This document shows, piece by piece, positions 1 to 8,059 of a stretch of 13,810 bases of DNA (positions within the stretch are counted from its first letter, which is position 1; the number at the start of each line of letters is the position of its first letter). The position numbers were made by a program, and so were the translations under genes. The stretch covers positions 62,190 through 75,999 of the forward strand of contig NWUY0300048763.1 in the NCBI GenBank assembly GCA_004151065.3, given 5' to 3'. Source of the stretch: Larix sibirica (taxonomy: Eukaryota; Streptophyta; Pinopsida; Pinales; Pinaceae). The notes below the pieces were generated by a model. The model searched no databases and had not been told where the DNA came from. It saw nothing but the letters and a program-made list of their open reading frames with translations.

Positions 1-57
1 ATAGGTGATTGGTGACTACATGATTATCATAAGAGTTATTAGCTATTGAATTCTCAC

Positions 58-720
58 ATCCAATCTTCTGAATCCACTGCTATCCTTTCTTCAGAAATAA
101 TATGGCCCAAATAATGGATCTATTTTTTATAAAATAAATACTTTACTCAACTTGTCATATAGTTGATGTTCCCTGAACATTTGCAGCACTAATTTCAATT
201 ACTCTACATGCTCTTCCTCTTTGTAGGAACAAATTAGAATGTCATCAAGGAATACGATGACAAACTTAACCAAATATTCCCTTAAAATTACATTCAATAG
301 GCACATGAATGTGGTCGGTGCATTGGTCTACCCAAATGGCACCACCATGAACTCATAATCACCATATCGAGTTTTGAAAGTTGTTTTGTTGATGTCCTAT
401 TTGTTGATTCTTACCTGATTGTAACCAAATCTTAGGTCTATCTTTGAGAAGACCCTCACTCCTCTCATTTGGTCAAACAAGTCATCAATCTCGGGCAATG
501 AATATTTGTTTTTCACTGTGACTGTATTTAATTGTCTAAAGTCAATACATAGCCTTAATCTGTCATCCTTATTCTTTACAAAGAGTAATGGTGTTCCCCA
601 AGGAAACACACTTGGTTATATGTATCATTTCTTCAACAATGTTTCTATTTGCATATGTAATTCTTTCAACTTAGGTGTACTCATTATGTATGGTATTTTG
701 GAAATATCCAAAGGTTGAGA
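58..720 (-). pseudogene. Decayed Ty3/gypsy reverse transcriptase (pol fragment)
   Basis: The minus strand encodes the core of a Ty3/gypsy retrotransposon reverse transcriptase, the enzyme that copies element RNA into cDNA. Visible in order are ISKIPY and [18 protein letters not shown], then [12 protein letters not shown], the catalytic-Asp strand [29 protein letters not shown], and the active-site FLDD box in FVIVFLDDIL. Reading stays in one frame from about 720 to 127 but is interrupted by TGA at 625, TAA at 616, TAG at 397 and 328, and TAA at 199 and 127. A frameshift between 127 and 105 is then needed to reach GHIISEERIAVD. Nothing recognisable of RNase H or integrase follows before the window edge, and no gag or protease lies upstream. 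The family call is secure; the clade is not resolved. It is clearly non-functional. Confidence 0.93.
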
Positions 721-1026
721 TTTGTCGCCAATCCACAATTAGGAATAATTTCATAGCTTGAATTGCTAAGTGGTTATGAGGGGGTCATCCTCCCAAATAT
801 CATATATTTTGTCATGACTCATGTGTTAAAAATCATACAACATAATTAAAAAGGAGTTGAATAATGTCTATTCTTGCATTGAATTAATTTGGAAAGTACA
901 TGCGTTATATTTAATTTAGTTTGTGTTTTATGATTTATCTGGATTCTAAATCAATGGGTGAAGTGAATTTTTTCTTTTACATTTTGACAAGATCCAACTT
1001 ACTTGCATAAGAAGTTAATTCAATTC
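721..1026. other. Spacer without recognisable gene
   Basis: AT-rich DNA between the gypsy fragment and the plus-strand ghost frame. I see no open frame of useful length, no LTR ends and no repeat. The region where gypsy protease or RNase sequence might sit is not recognisable. Confidence 0.5.
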
Positions 1027-2850
1027 AAAATTATACTGGTGCTCGAAGCTTGACAAGAGGGGCGTTGTAAATATTACTCATTTGGTTCTAACAAATGGGA
1101 TACCAATTATTTCAGACACTCACTACACACTCACTGCATTAGGTAATCATGAAGCCTTAAAAGTATGTGAGTATAGTTACAGTGTCAATATTTTGAAAGT
1201 TTAGGAATTGCCCATAAGTGTAAATCCTATGTCAAAGAAATAATTGCTCATAGCTCTTACAGTGTTGAGAGTTTAGTTGATTTGGATAGCGATATATTTG
1301 AAACCATTTTGTCTATTAAATCGTTGGAAATTTTCCAAGCTAGGGATTATGAAGCTATCACCTTAGGTAAAGATAGTGCCACCTCTCGTGAAAATTCGTT
1401 GGAATGGACAAGTGGCTAAGCTTAGTCAGTTGTGTCGAATACTTACCCTTCCACAATCTTTGTATCAACATGTGCAAGCTTATATAATATTTTAACTCGC
1501 ACTTTGGTTTTTTCATATGGGGAAATGTGTTGTTTACAATCTGCTTCTGTTATATCCTCCAGGCTCCTTCTCCATAAAGGAGAAGAGGATATTATTTTGG
1601 ACAATCTTACTGCCAACTTCTTCCTAAAGGAGAAGAGGAGATTATTTTGGACAATCTTACTTCCAAGTATGAAGAAATTCCTATGTAAGTCAAGAGGTAT
1701 TTTTTACAATCTTTCCTTAGTGAGATCTCATCTATTTTTACCTTGGATTTTTCCTTGAAATCATTAATCAACTATATTTTCTCATACCTTCCAGGGTTTA
1801 AATTCCATGATTTGGTCAATTCTAGGGTTTGATAACTACATGCCTGTTGAAGATGTAAATTTTGTTTTATTATTTTCAATGTTTTCAACTGAGTCAACAT
1901 CGTCATCTAAGTTCAAATTTGCAGAGTCCCTTTCCAATTTGATTCAAGAGAAATTGTGTGGTTTTCATGAATTAAGGTTTTTTCGATATCAATCCTACCT
2001 TGTTTACTTGTTGATTTATTCCCAACATAGTTGTTATACTCATATACCTTTGAAGAGAGTAAACTAGGATGGTTTGCAAATTCCTATCGTTGAATGGAAT
2101 ACAAAGATGATTCTTTCGGATATTCCAAATGGTTTTAGAGGATTTATTGAGGAATTATTATCCCAAGTTCATGAACTCATATACGGTAGTCAAATCCCTG
2201 GAATGTGAAATGAATATCATAAACTCTTGGAGTTGACTCCTAGTACCGGAGTAGGAGATTGGCTTCTTTTTCAACATTACATAATTATTAGGGTTTATGG
2301 TTTTGAAGGTCATCCTTATCAGTTACCCAAATTCATTTCACCTAGGATATTCTCTGTCAAATTTTCCTAATAGAGGTTAGCATCAAACTGCTCAGATTTT
2401 ATCGCCAAAAACCAAAAGGATTCTTTTCCTCTCCCAACTCGGGTTTTGTCATTAATCATTAAAAACAAATATGATTTAGAGGATATTGACCATCTTATGA
2501 TTTCCTTTGGTTTTAATACCATACCTTCTTGGCGTTGTGATCCTTGTCACATAATCTTTGATCTCCAAGTGTCACTGAATTCATCCACTGTGCAGTCAAA
2601 ATTATTGCTAACAAAGAAACTTGGGAAGATTCAAGTAAAACATGTATTGTAGGAGTAGAGCTTAAATTCTAAAAGAGAAAGGAGTGGTAGAGTAGGTAGC
2701 CTTGGAAATAACAGTGTCAATGTTGTAGCCTTATGAGGTGGTCATTCCTTAAAAGACCAATACCATGGCAAAAAATATCATAAAAAAAGAAAGAATGGGA
2801 AATACTCGAAAGACATAGTTTTCAAAAACAAAATCTATCTAACTATCTAA
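1027..2850 (+). pseudogene. Unrecognised decayed coding region ('ghost' frame) with lysine-rich tail
   Basis: I do not recognise the family. The plus strand reads as protein-like sequence over about 600 codons. It starts in frame 3 (NYTGARSLTRG at about 1029-1061), passes to frame 2 (THLVLTNGIPIISDTHY, about 1070-1120), and from about 1201 is mostly in frame 1. Frame-1 stops are at 1417, 1423, 1756, 2065, 2206, 2368, 2371, 2650, 2656, 2734 and 2848. Between them the peptide is uninterrupted and compositionally normal. Examples are FRYQSYLVYLLIYSQ near 1985, DGLQIPIVEWNTKMIL near 2068, GDWLLFQHYIIIRVYGFEG near 2260, and a basic tail HGKKYHKKRKNGKYSK near 2770. A 50-bp tandem duplication (1575-1665) shifts the frame locally, and frame 2 is the better reading for about 1627-1806. 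No catalytic motif is visible. It could be a domesticated or element-encoded gene; no start is defensible. Confidence 0.5.
1575..1665 (+). repeat. 50-bp tandem duplication inside the ghost frame
   Basis: The segment at about 1575-1615 (TAAAGGAGAAGAGGATATTA onward) recurs at 1625-1665 with two mismatches. The period of 50 is not a multiple of 3, so the duplication shifts the frame. The peptide KGEEDIILDNLT is read in frame 1 from the first copy and as KGEEEIILDNLT in frame 2 from the second. Confidence 0.9.
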
Positions 2851-2859
2851 ACAAACACA

Positions 2860-3070
2860 CATACACAATTTCAAAATAATAATAAAAAATATAAAAAGTT
2901 AAAAAAACAAAGATAAATTTTTTAAAATAAAACTAAAAAACATCATAAACAAGTTTGAAAAAACAAAAACAAAATATGAGTTTGAAGAAAAAAAATAAAA
3001 ATAAAAATTAATAAACTAAAATTAAAAAAGAACAATGTTATAAAAAAATAATAAACAAAAAAATCATTTG
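2860..3070 (+). repeat. A-rich low-complexity tract
   Basis: About 210 bases that are overwhelmingly A, with scattered T and few G or C, including runs such as AAAAAAAATAAAAATAAAAA. It lies directly 3' of the lysine-rich end of the ghost frame on the same strand. It could be a decayed poly(A)-like tail or simply low-complexity DNA; its length favours slippage expansion. Confidence 0.75.
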
Positions 3071-3104
3071 GGAGCAATGGTGTGATTCCGAGAATGTCCC
3101 TCTC

Positions 3105-3355
3105 TAACCTCCCTCCAACCCACCTTCTCCCTCACTGCATCCTTTTCCTCTCACTGTTGACCAACCCCTTATGATTTCCCTCCTCCCTTGAGTATGTGAC
3201 TTCCTAAAGCTCCTTCTTAAGGGAGGAGGGAAAGTGGTAACTTGTGGAAGGAGGGTGGGTAGAGGAGGAGGTAGGTGGAAAGGGAGGGGAAGGGAGGGAA
3301 AGGAAAAGAGGGACAATAAATAGAGGGAAATGGGGATGGAGAAAGAGGGGTGATT
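3105..3355. repeat. Pyrimidine block followed by purine block, with perfect inverted repeat
   Basis: On the plus strand 3095-3190 is C/T-rich and about 3219-3355 is almost pure G/A (runs of GGAGG, GGGAAGGGAGG). Within them TTTCCCTCCTCCCTT at 3175-3189 is the exact reverse complement of AAGGGAGGAGGGAAA at 3219-3233, separated by 29 bases. The long homopurine strand could form triplex or hairpin structures. The open frames here on both strands are products of the biased composition, not genes. Confidence 0.85.
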
Positions 3356-3364
3356 TTGAGAATC

Positions 3365-3500
3365 ACATTGCTCATAGAAATCAAAATAAAAGCAGTTGTA
3401 AAAAATTCCTTCAACCATATCTTTATTGTGGAAAAGTCCAAGGTCCTTCTCTCTAATTTGTCTCAATCTTTGATGCCAGAACATTTCTTTCCATAGGGAT
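3365..3500 (-). pseudogene. Ty1/copia pre-integrase (GAG-pre-integrase) zinc region, truncated
   Basis: The minus strand gives SLWKEMFWHQRLRQIREKD, then LGLFHNKDMVEGIFYNC and FDFYEQC. This follows the copia pre-integrase pattern of W-H-x-R-L-G-H, H-N-K-G-M-V-E-G and D-F-C-E-H-C. The first His of the HHCC zinc motif is kept (WHQRL), the second has become Gln (RLRQ for RLGH), and the C-x2-C pair reads Y-E-Q-C. After that Cys, at about 3363, homology stops abruptly at the edge of the purine/pyrimidine block, so no integrase core follows. It is in the same orientation as the protease and gag remnants to its right and belongs to the same element. Confidence 0.85.
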
Positions 3501-3768
3501 ACTATGGTTCTTGTCTACTTATTTTCTCACCTCAAGAGAAATGGAATATTGCACCAATTAATGTCAGTGATTCCACACATGTTGTGTAGTGTTCTAATAG
3601 GAAATCCCCTTGCTAGCTCCATTGCTCCTTGGACCATCTTACATGCCTAATTTTTAAATATCCTCTACACACCATATATTCACTCATACACACCATATAT
3701 TCACTCATATTATTAACATTAATCATGTTTATGCCAACCCAATAATATGTGAAAATCTAGGATGGGCT
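3501..3768 (-). pseudogene. Ty1/copia protease to pre-integrase linker, frameshifted
   Basis: Linker typical of copia polyproteins, scattered over several frames. It shows PRFSHIIGLA (compare HIPGLA) near 3745, then CKMVQGAMELARGFPIRTL near 3560-3640, matching the conserved C-K-M-V-x-G-A-M stretch before the pre-integrase domain. At least two frameshifts and several stops are needed to connect it. A 21-bp direct repeat lies within it. Confidence 0.75.
3666..3707. repeat. Perfect 21-bp tandem duplication in the copia fragment
   Basis: TACACACCATATATTCACTC followed by A occurs at 3666-3686 and again at 3687-3707. On the minus strand it duplicates seven codons (MSEYMVC twice) in the decayed copia linker. 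The perfect identity suggests it arose after the element decayed. Confidence 0.92.
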
Positions 3769-3975
3769 TTAACCCTTCTGTATTTTAAACATTAGATTGA
3801 CCCTTTTATGTCCTATGATCTTTGATATTAATTCATCTCTTGAGAGGACATTGCCTCCATCATACTTTTTGTATTCATAAAACCACTCCCCATGGGGAGT
3901 CACTTGAAAATAAGCACCCAAGTTAGTCAACCTTGCATCACAATTTAATGTTGTACTTGCAAGTGTCAAGCACAC
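3769..3975 (-). pseudogene. Ty1/copia aspartic protease remnant
   Basis: The 68-codon open stretch contains CLTLASTTL, then DARLTNLGAYFQVTPHGEWF, YEYKKYDGG and KIIGHKRVNL. This matches the copia protease arrangement of acid loop, T-P-H-x-E-W-F and K-I-x-G-x-G-x-V. The catalytic D-S-G is replaced by N-L-G (about 3916-3924), so the protease would be inactive even if expressed. The open frame begins at a GTG that is not a real start; in the family this region is internal to a gag-pol polyprotein. A stop after KIQKG and a frameshift separate it from the downstream linker. Confidence 0.9.
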
Positions 3976-3989
3976 ATCCCTTCTTCCAA

Positions 3990-4474
3990 AGAAGTATTCA
4001 CTTATGTGGAATTAGCATCAATGGAACCCTTATTTTTATTAATATTTCTTCATATTTCCAACTTTATCGCATTTCCTTATAAATTTTCCAGGAGATTTAG
4101 ACCTCCCTCTAGAATTTGATATGTCACATAGTCATTATCATTCATTCTAAGGAAGTACAATTTCTTACAAAAAATGTTTTTATTTACTAAGGACTTTTCT
4201 GATACAAATCCCCTAGTTTCTCCTATAGTTCATTATTGACAACTTCTCTTGAGATATTCAACAACATTGAATATGAAAGGTGGAAGTGAATAGTACTTGT
4301 TCATCCCTCCTATCCAACTTTTTCAATACTCGTGGATTTGTTTCTGGAAACAACCACCCACTAATCTGTGTGCACAAGAAGTTATTCTTCCTTGATCTTC
4401 AATAATCCATAGCTCCAGTGGTTACATTTCTCTATCTCTATTCTTGAACTGCTCCATCATTTTCTTTCACACAT
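3990..4474 (-). pseudogene. Ty1/copia gag remnant with zinc-knuckle trace
   Basis: The copia capsid region can be followed in pieces from an ATG at 4472-4474, about 120 bases inside the primer-binding site, a normal distance for gag. Pieces are IEIEKCNHWSYGLLKI (W-x-L-W-K-x-K position), LDRRDEQVLFTSTFHI, EKLGDLYQKSP, and NKNIFCKKLYFLRMNDND (compare L-x-K-K-L-Y-x-L-R-M). Then come a serine/arginine stretch RGRSKSPGKF and KCDKVGNMKKY, which resembles a CCHC knuckle missing most ligands. Multiple stops and frameshifts separate the pieces, and the centre of gag after RMNDND appears deleted. Confidence 0.8.
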
Positions 4475-4591
4475 GATTCACTTGTGCAGATATCTCAGTC
4501 AAGAATAGGTTTATTATTAGACCAATATATCTTTGCTCTTCAAAAAATGGATTAAACCCTAGAAACAAAGGTGTCTCCCAAAAGCCAATAA

Positions 4592-4607
4592 CCTTGCTCT
4601 AATACCA
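4592..4607 (-). other. Primer-binding site, initiator tRNA-Met type
   Basis: On the minus strand the sequence TGGTATTAGAGCAAGG starts two bases after the LTR end ...CTCTTCA. TGGTATTAGAGC differs by one transition from TGGTATCAGAGC, the complement of the 3' end of plant initiator tRNA-Met, the usual primer of plant copia elements. It lies about 120 bases upstream of the gag start, as expected. Confidence 0.88.
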
Positions 4608-4609
4608 AA

Positions 4610-4835
4610 TGAAGAGATCGGTAAATGTAGCCTAAGTCAAAGTCACACATCTATATCACAATGTATTTACTTAACCATTCACAATACAATATTTAGGTAT
4701 TCCCTAACATTAGTTGACCTTAATTTGCTAATATGGATTAGATTATAGTCATAAAACCTTAACCAAGATAGATTACAATGGGAATAAAACCATGGACTAA
4801 ATCCACCTCAAAAACCCTTGAATACTCCTATAACA
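4610..4835 (-). mobile_element. 5' LTR of the copia element (outer edge uncertain)
   Basis: The inner edge is well placed. The minus-strand LTR ends in CA (plus strand TG at 4610-4611), followed by two bases and the primer-binding site. The outer edge is a guess. LTRs begin TG on the element strand, and TGTTAGGGAA ending at 4707 and TGTTATAGGAG ending at 4835 are both possible starts, giving about 98 or 226 bp; a longer LTR cannot be excluded. No second LTR copy is present to compare, because the element is cut off near 3363. Confidence 0.45.
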
Positions 4836-6357
4836 ACCTCGAACCAAAATGGTATGATGAATAGTCTATATTTGTAAATAATACAACACATCCAATTACA
4901 TAACAAGTGTGCATCACTCAACCACTCTTGTTGCTTATATTTTGAAACACACTCTCATATCATTTGTGTTACTAAATAACTCTTCTTTAATGATAGTAAT
5001 CTCTTAATATCAAATTTTAAAGTTATTGAAACCGTGTTAGACCTCTTACCTTCAAAATCCTAAACTAATATAATTTTGAATGTTGTTTAACAAAACATAC
5101 TAAGCTAGATAATCTTCAAATCATTGAAATGAAAAGCACATTGAGACAGAATGAATGTGCCTTATGTTTTCTATTTTAATTCCTCCCATCCAGTGTAAAT
5201 GATGAGTAAAACACATACACACACACATATTTCTAATCATAAATTCAACTTCCACAATTTACTTGTGGGTTGTCGCTTGGAAGCTAGGATCTTCTTGCAA
5301 CACTTGGATTTAAACTTGAGATATTCAGACTAGAACGTATAAAACCTCTTCAACTTGAACTTATAAAATCTCTTACGATTTTAAAAAGATCTAAAAACAA
5401 TGGCTTTGCTCATCCATCTACAATCCTAAGCCCAAACATTCTCTTACAAAATCAAAGATAAAAAAAACGCTGAAACCAAAACTACTATCAAACAAACATT
5501 TTGAAATAATTAAAAATCCCATAAGAAAAATATTATCAATTAAACCTAATTTAATTACAAAAACTGCACTGAAAAAGGAAAAGAAAAGCGCAAACATACC
5601 ACAATGGCTGTGGCACAGCTGTTCACTTGGTTCTATCATAAATTTTTAATGTAAAGTTCTATGCCTATATCATAAGCTGATTTTCAGGCTAAGATTGTTT
5701 CGATTTTCATTCCACTGCTTGTTACAACAAAACCATATGGATTCCAAAATGTAAATGGATAACTTTTTAGAAACGAAACCATCATTGCAACTTTTATCGA
5801 TGAAAAGATGTGACAGTTTTTGTTCTTTCTTCTTTATTCCCAGTTTAGAAGATCAACGACAAAACTTCTCTCCATGATTGCTTGTTGATATTGAATCACT
5901 GAAATATTACCATGACCGGAAGTTTTGTGTCAAAATCTACGTAATGGCACCTCATGAACCTACGTGAATGACTGTGCCATATATTCAACAACATTCATAC
6001 TGGAACTTGGCTTTACCTACATGTATATATGCTTCTGTGCAACCACCTTGGTACTGGATTATCTTGGTAATGGAGAACAACAAAATTGAGAACAGAGTCA
6101 TAAGGTTCATCAACATAGAGATATTCATTTTATCTTTCAACTTTCATGATGAAAAACAATATGAACCTAATGACACTTTGATCTTTCATTTATTTTGATG
6201 ACCCATTGGCATTTTGATCTTTGATTCAGGCACGTTCTACAGAAAACTAATATCATGTATTTGAATAATCTAGTTCATGAATGGATTCTCATAAACTGTA
6301 CTGAAAAGTGGTTAAAGAAAAAAAATGACGCAGAGCAGTTGATTGCTATATTCTAAA
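4836..6357. other. Long intergenic stretch, no gene recognised
   Basis: AT-rich, non-coding-looking DNA. The outer part of the copia LTR may extend into its left end. Open frames at 5418-5639 (minus) and 5968-6198 (plus) are short, lack recognisable domains and look like chance. A short CA-rich microsatellite lies at about 5209-5230. I see no tRNA, transposon ends or clear repeat. Confidence 0.5.
5209..5230 (+). repeat. Short (AC)n microsatellite
   Basis: Imperfect AC dinucleotide run (ACACATACACACACACATAT) of about 20 bases. Confidence 0.8.
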
Positions 6358-6425
6358 TCAACTCTTTTCATTACAAGAGGGAAACTCTCAAATCATCTCT
6401 TTCCATTACAAGAAGGAAACTCTCA
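6358..6425. repeat. 35-bp tandem duplication
   Basis: TCAACTCTTTTCATTACAAG onward at 6358-6390 recurs at 6393-6425 (TCATCTCTTTCCATTACAAG onward), both ending GGAAACTCTCA, with about four mismatches. It overlaps the next, longer repeat. Confidence 0.85.
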
Positions 6426-6574
6426 AGAAAAAAATCAGTTGTAGCAAACAAGTTAAATGGTTTCCAATAGAAAAATGATGACAAGAAAAAACTAGAAAGA
6501 AACTCTCAAGAAAAAATCAATTGTAGCAAACATGCCATTGCAAACAAGTTATATGGTTTCCAATAGAAAAATGA
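6416..6574. repeat. Direct repeat of about 65 bp, second copy with internal duplication
   Basis: GAAACTCTCAAGAAAAAA, then TTGTAGCAAACA, then ATGGTTTCCAATAGAAAAAT, is present at about 6416-6478 and again at 6499-6574. The second copy carries about 14 extra bases, with GCAAACA duplicated around TGCCATT. Together with the 35-bp repeat to its left this makes a patch of nested duplications. Confidence 0.85.
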
Positions 6575-6960
6575 GGAAAAAAAAAATTGATTATTACAAA
6601 AATGCTATTACTTGCAAGTTAAGTGACATTTCCAAACATGTAACATGTTAGTGGCATCAAGTGGCATCAATTGTCATAGTTACTAATTCAACAACAATCA
6701 AATCACTTAGGCCATTCATGTCAATAGGGAAATGCCAATTCACATAGGTACAATGTAAGTTTGTTCAATAATGCTTTAACATATAACACCATTTCATCCA
6801 CATTCCATTACTAAACTTTTAAACTTTTTGAAGCATATAGCTTAAAGTTTATTCACAATATTCTAATAAAAAAATAATTATATTTTAAAGTTTTTTAACA
6901 CGAATTTCATGAACAGAGAAAAAATAAAACCTTTTAATGAGATTATGTAAAGAAATACAA
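6575..6960. other. AT-rich spacer without gene
   Basis: No open frame, element end or RNA gene recognised. A tiny direct duplication (AGTGGCATCA twice, at about 6651-6669) is the only structure seen. Confidence 0.5.
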
Positions 6961-7083
6961 ACATGAAGAGTCACATAGTTGACTGAGGTGAATAAAAATT
7001 ACATAGACATGAAGAAGAGTCATATAGTTAGACCAAGTCAATAAGAGTAATATATTTAGACCAAGTCAATAAAAATTATAATT
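6961..7083. repeat. Three degenerate tandem units of about 30-46 bp
   Basis: ACATGAAGAGTCACATAGTT with GAATAAAAATTACATAG (6961-7006) is followed by ACATGAAGAAGAGTCATATA with CCAAGTCAATAAGAGTAATA (7007-7053), and then by a shortened unit TTAGACCAAGTCAATAAAAA (7053-7083). The units diverge by substitutions and small gaps. Confidence 0.75.
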
Positions 7084-7292
7084 ATAATAATGTTTGATGC
7101 ATAATTTTTTTATAAAGTTTAAAGCCTTCTTTGGACTTACATTTTACGATTTCAATAAAGTCTTTGCAATTCATCTTACCAGCTTTTTTTTCATGTATAG
7201 TGATGACACACTCAAATAGATGTAGATCTCAATCTATTCAATATAATATTGTAAAATATATAGTTTCATGTTGAACATGATTACACACAGTA

Positions 7293-7475
7293 TAGTTTTA
7301 ATAGTATTTTTTTTAAAACTAAAAGTGATATAAATATTTCCATTGGAGTAACATGAGCAATATGGAAATATTTTACGGTCATAAAATAGTTTTAATAGTA
7401 TTTTAAAAAAAAAACTAAAAGTGATCAATATTTTCATTGGAGTAATATGAGTAATATGGAAATATTTTACAGTTA
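7293..7475. repeat. 94-bp-period tandem duplication containing a foldback
   Basis: TAGTTTTAATAGTATTTT onward at 7293-7382 recurs at 7387-7475 with scattered substitutions and A/T-run length changes. Each unit contains an inverted repeat: AAATATTTCCA at 7332-7342 against TGGAAATATTT at 7363-7373 is perfect in copy 1, and copy 2 keeps it with one or two mismatches. It lies just 3' of the receptor-kinase pseudogene. Confidence 0.92.
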
Positions 7476-7530
7476 CAAATTTTATAAACTAAATGTATAA
7501 CTTTAATTATTTGATGTAGTTGCATCATTC

Positions 7531-7599
7531 CTTATTTCACTTGTATTATCAAGCAGATATGCTTCTTATTTGAATTGTATTATCAAGCAGATATGCTTC
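7531..7599. repeat. 34-bp tandem duplication at the 3' end of the kinase pseudogene
   Basis: CTTATTT, three variable bases, then TTGTATTATCAAGCAGATAT and GCTTC occurs at 7531-7565 and at 7565-7599. The last 25 bases (7541-7565 and 7575-7599) are identical. On the minus strand each copy carries codons ending S-I-S-A-stop, so the duplication includes the likely original stop codon (TGA at 7583-7585) of the receptor kinase. Confidence 0.93.
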
Positions 7600-7642
7600 G
7601 TCTTGGCTTCATATTTCTCACTAAATCCTCTCTGAGGTTCTA

Positions 7643-7962
7643 TAATGTTGTTGCCACATCTCTCATAGTTGGTCGTTCTTCAGGGAAATCTTTTGAACAA
7701 AGCAAACCAATATGTACAAAGGAAAGTAGGAAATTGTATAAATCATTTTCTTTATATGCATCTCCATCCACCTTACTGAAAATGTGGATGTCAATTACAT
7801 CCTTCATTGTGTTTGGAAATGCAAATTTCACCCAATTGTGTAGGTTAAGGTCTCCAGAAAACAAGTCACTAGTTGGTCTTTTTCTTGTAAGCATTTCCAA
7901 TAACATAATGCCATAGCTAGAAACATCTCCTTTGATGCAAACTCTTTGGCCCAATCCATACT
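7643..7962 (-). pseudogene. Receptor-kinase pseudogene, exon 2 (kinase C-lobe)
   Basis: Starts with the split Glu codon completing A-P-E, then EYGLGQRVCIKGDVSSYGI, LLEMLTRKRPTSDLFSGD, LLCSKDFPEERPTMRDV. These are kinase subdomains VIII to XI. The conserved Asp of D-V-x-S-Y-G and the Arg of E-E-R-P-T-M are both present. The frame is open for about 105 codons to TAG at 7640-7642, at a position where relatives have Glu (a single G to T change would do it). About 19 more codons (NLREDLVRN, MKPRRSISA) then run to TGA at 7583-7585. Confidence 0.93.
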
Positions 7963-8059
7963 CTACATTTGAAGAAACATTGATTAAATTTTATCCATTC
8001 AACACACACAATAATTATTAATGAAAAATCAAGTAAACTAATGGTTTGGAAAATTGTAC
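7963..8059 (-). other. Spliceosomal intron of the kinase pseudogene (97 bp)
   Basis: On the minus strand CCAG is followed by GTACAATTTT (donor), and AATGTAG (acceptor) precedes AGTATGG. Joining them restores P-E-Y-G of the A-P-E motif, so the intron is phase 1 and sits exactly in the activation segment. The interior is AT-rich. A chance open frame reads through the donor. Confidence 0.9.

Noticed and set aside
506-718. Plus-strand open frame over the gypsy fragment
   Set aside because: Antisense shadow of the reverse transcriptase, which has clear motifs on the other strand.
3244-3456. Plus-strand Gly/Glu/Arg-rich open frame
   Set aside because: Product of the GGA-rich strand, antisense to the copia remnant, with no domain.
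3104-3484. 126-codon minus-strand open frame as one gene
   Set aside because: Its first 40 or so codons are the copia pre-integrase remnant. The rest (Pro/Ser/Leu-rich, then Arg/Gly-rich) is the translation of the purine/pyrimidine block and has no protein character.
5418-5639. Hydrophobic minus-strand open frame of 73 codons (possible small membrane protein)
   Set aside because: Hydrophobicity comes from T-rich codons in AT-rich DNA. No domain, promoter context or recognisable relative.
5968-6198. Plus-strand open frame of 76 codons
   Set aside because: Short, no recognisable motif, ordinary for chance in this composition.
7575-7916. Plus-strand 113-codon open frame
   Set aside because: Antisense shadow of kinase exon 2, which has full kinase motifs on the minus strand.
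8041-8059. Reading the kinase frame straight through 8059 into AT-rich sequence as an alternative C-terminus
   Set aside because: A GT donor and AG acceptor 97 bases apart restore the conserved A-P-E-Y-G exactly, so the read-through is intron sequence.
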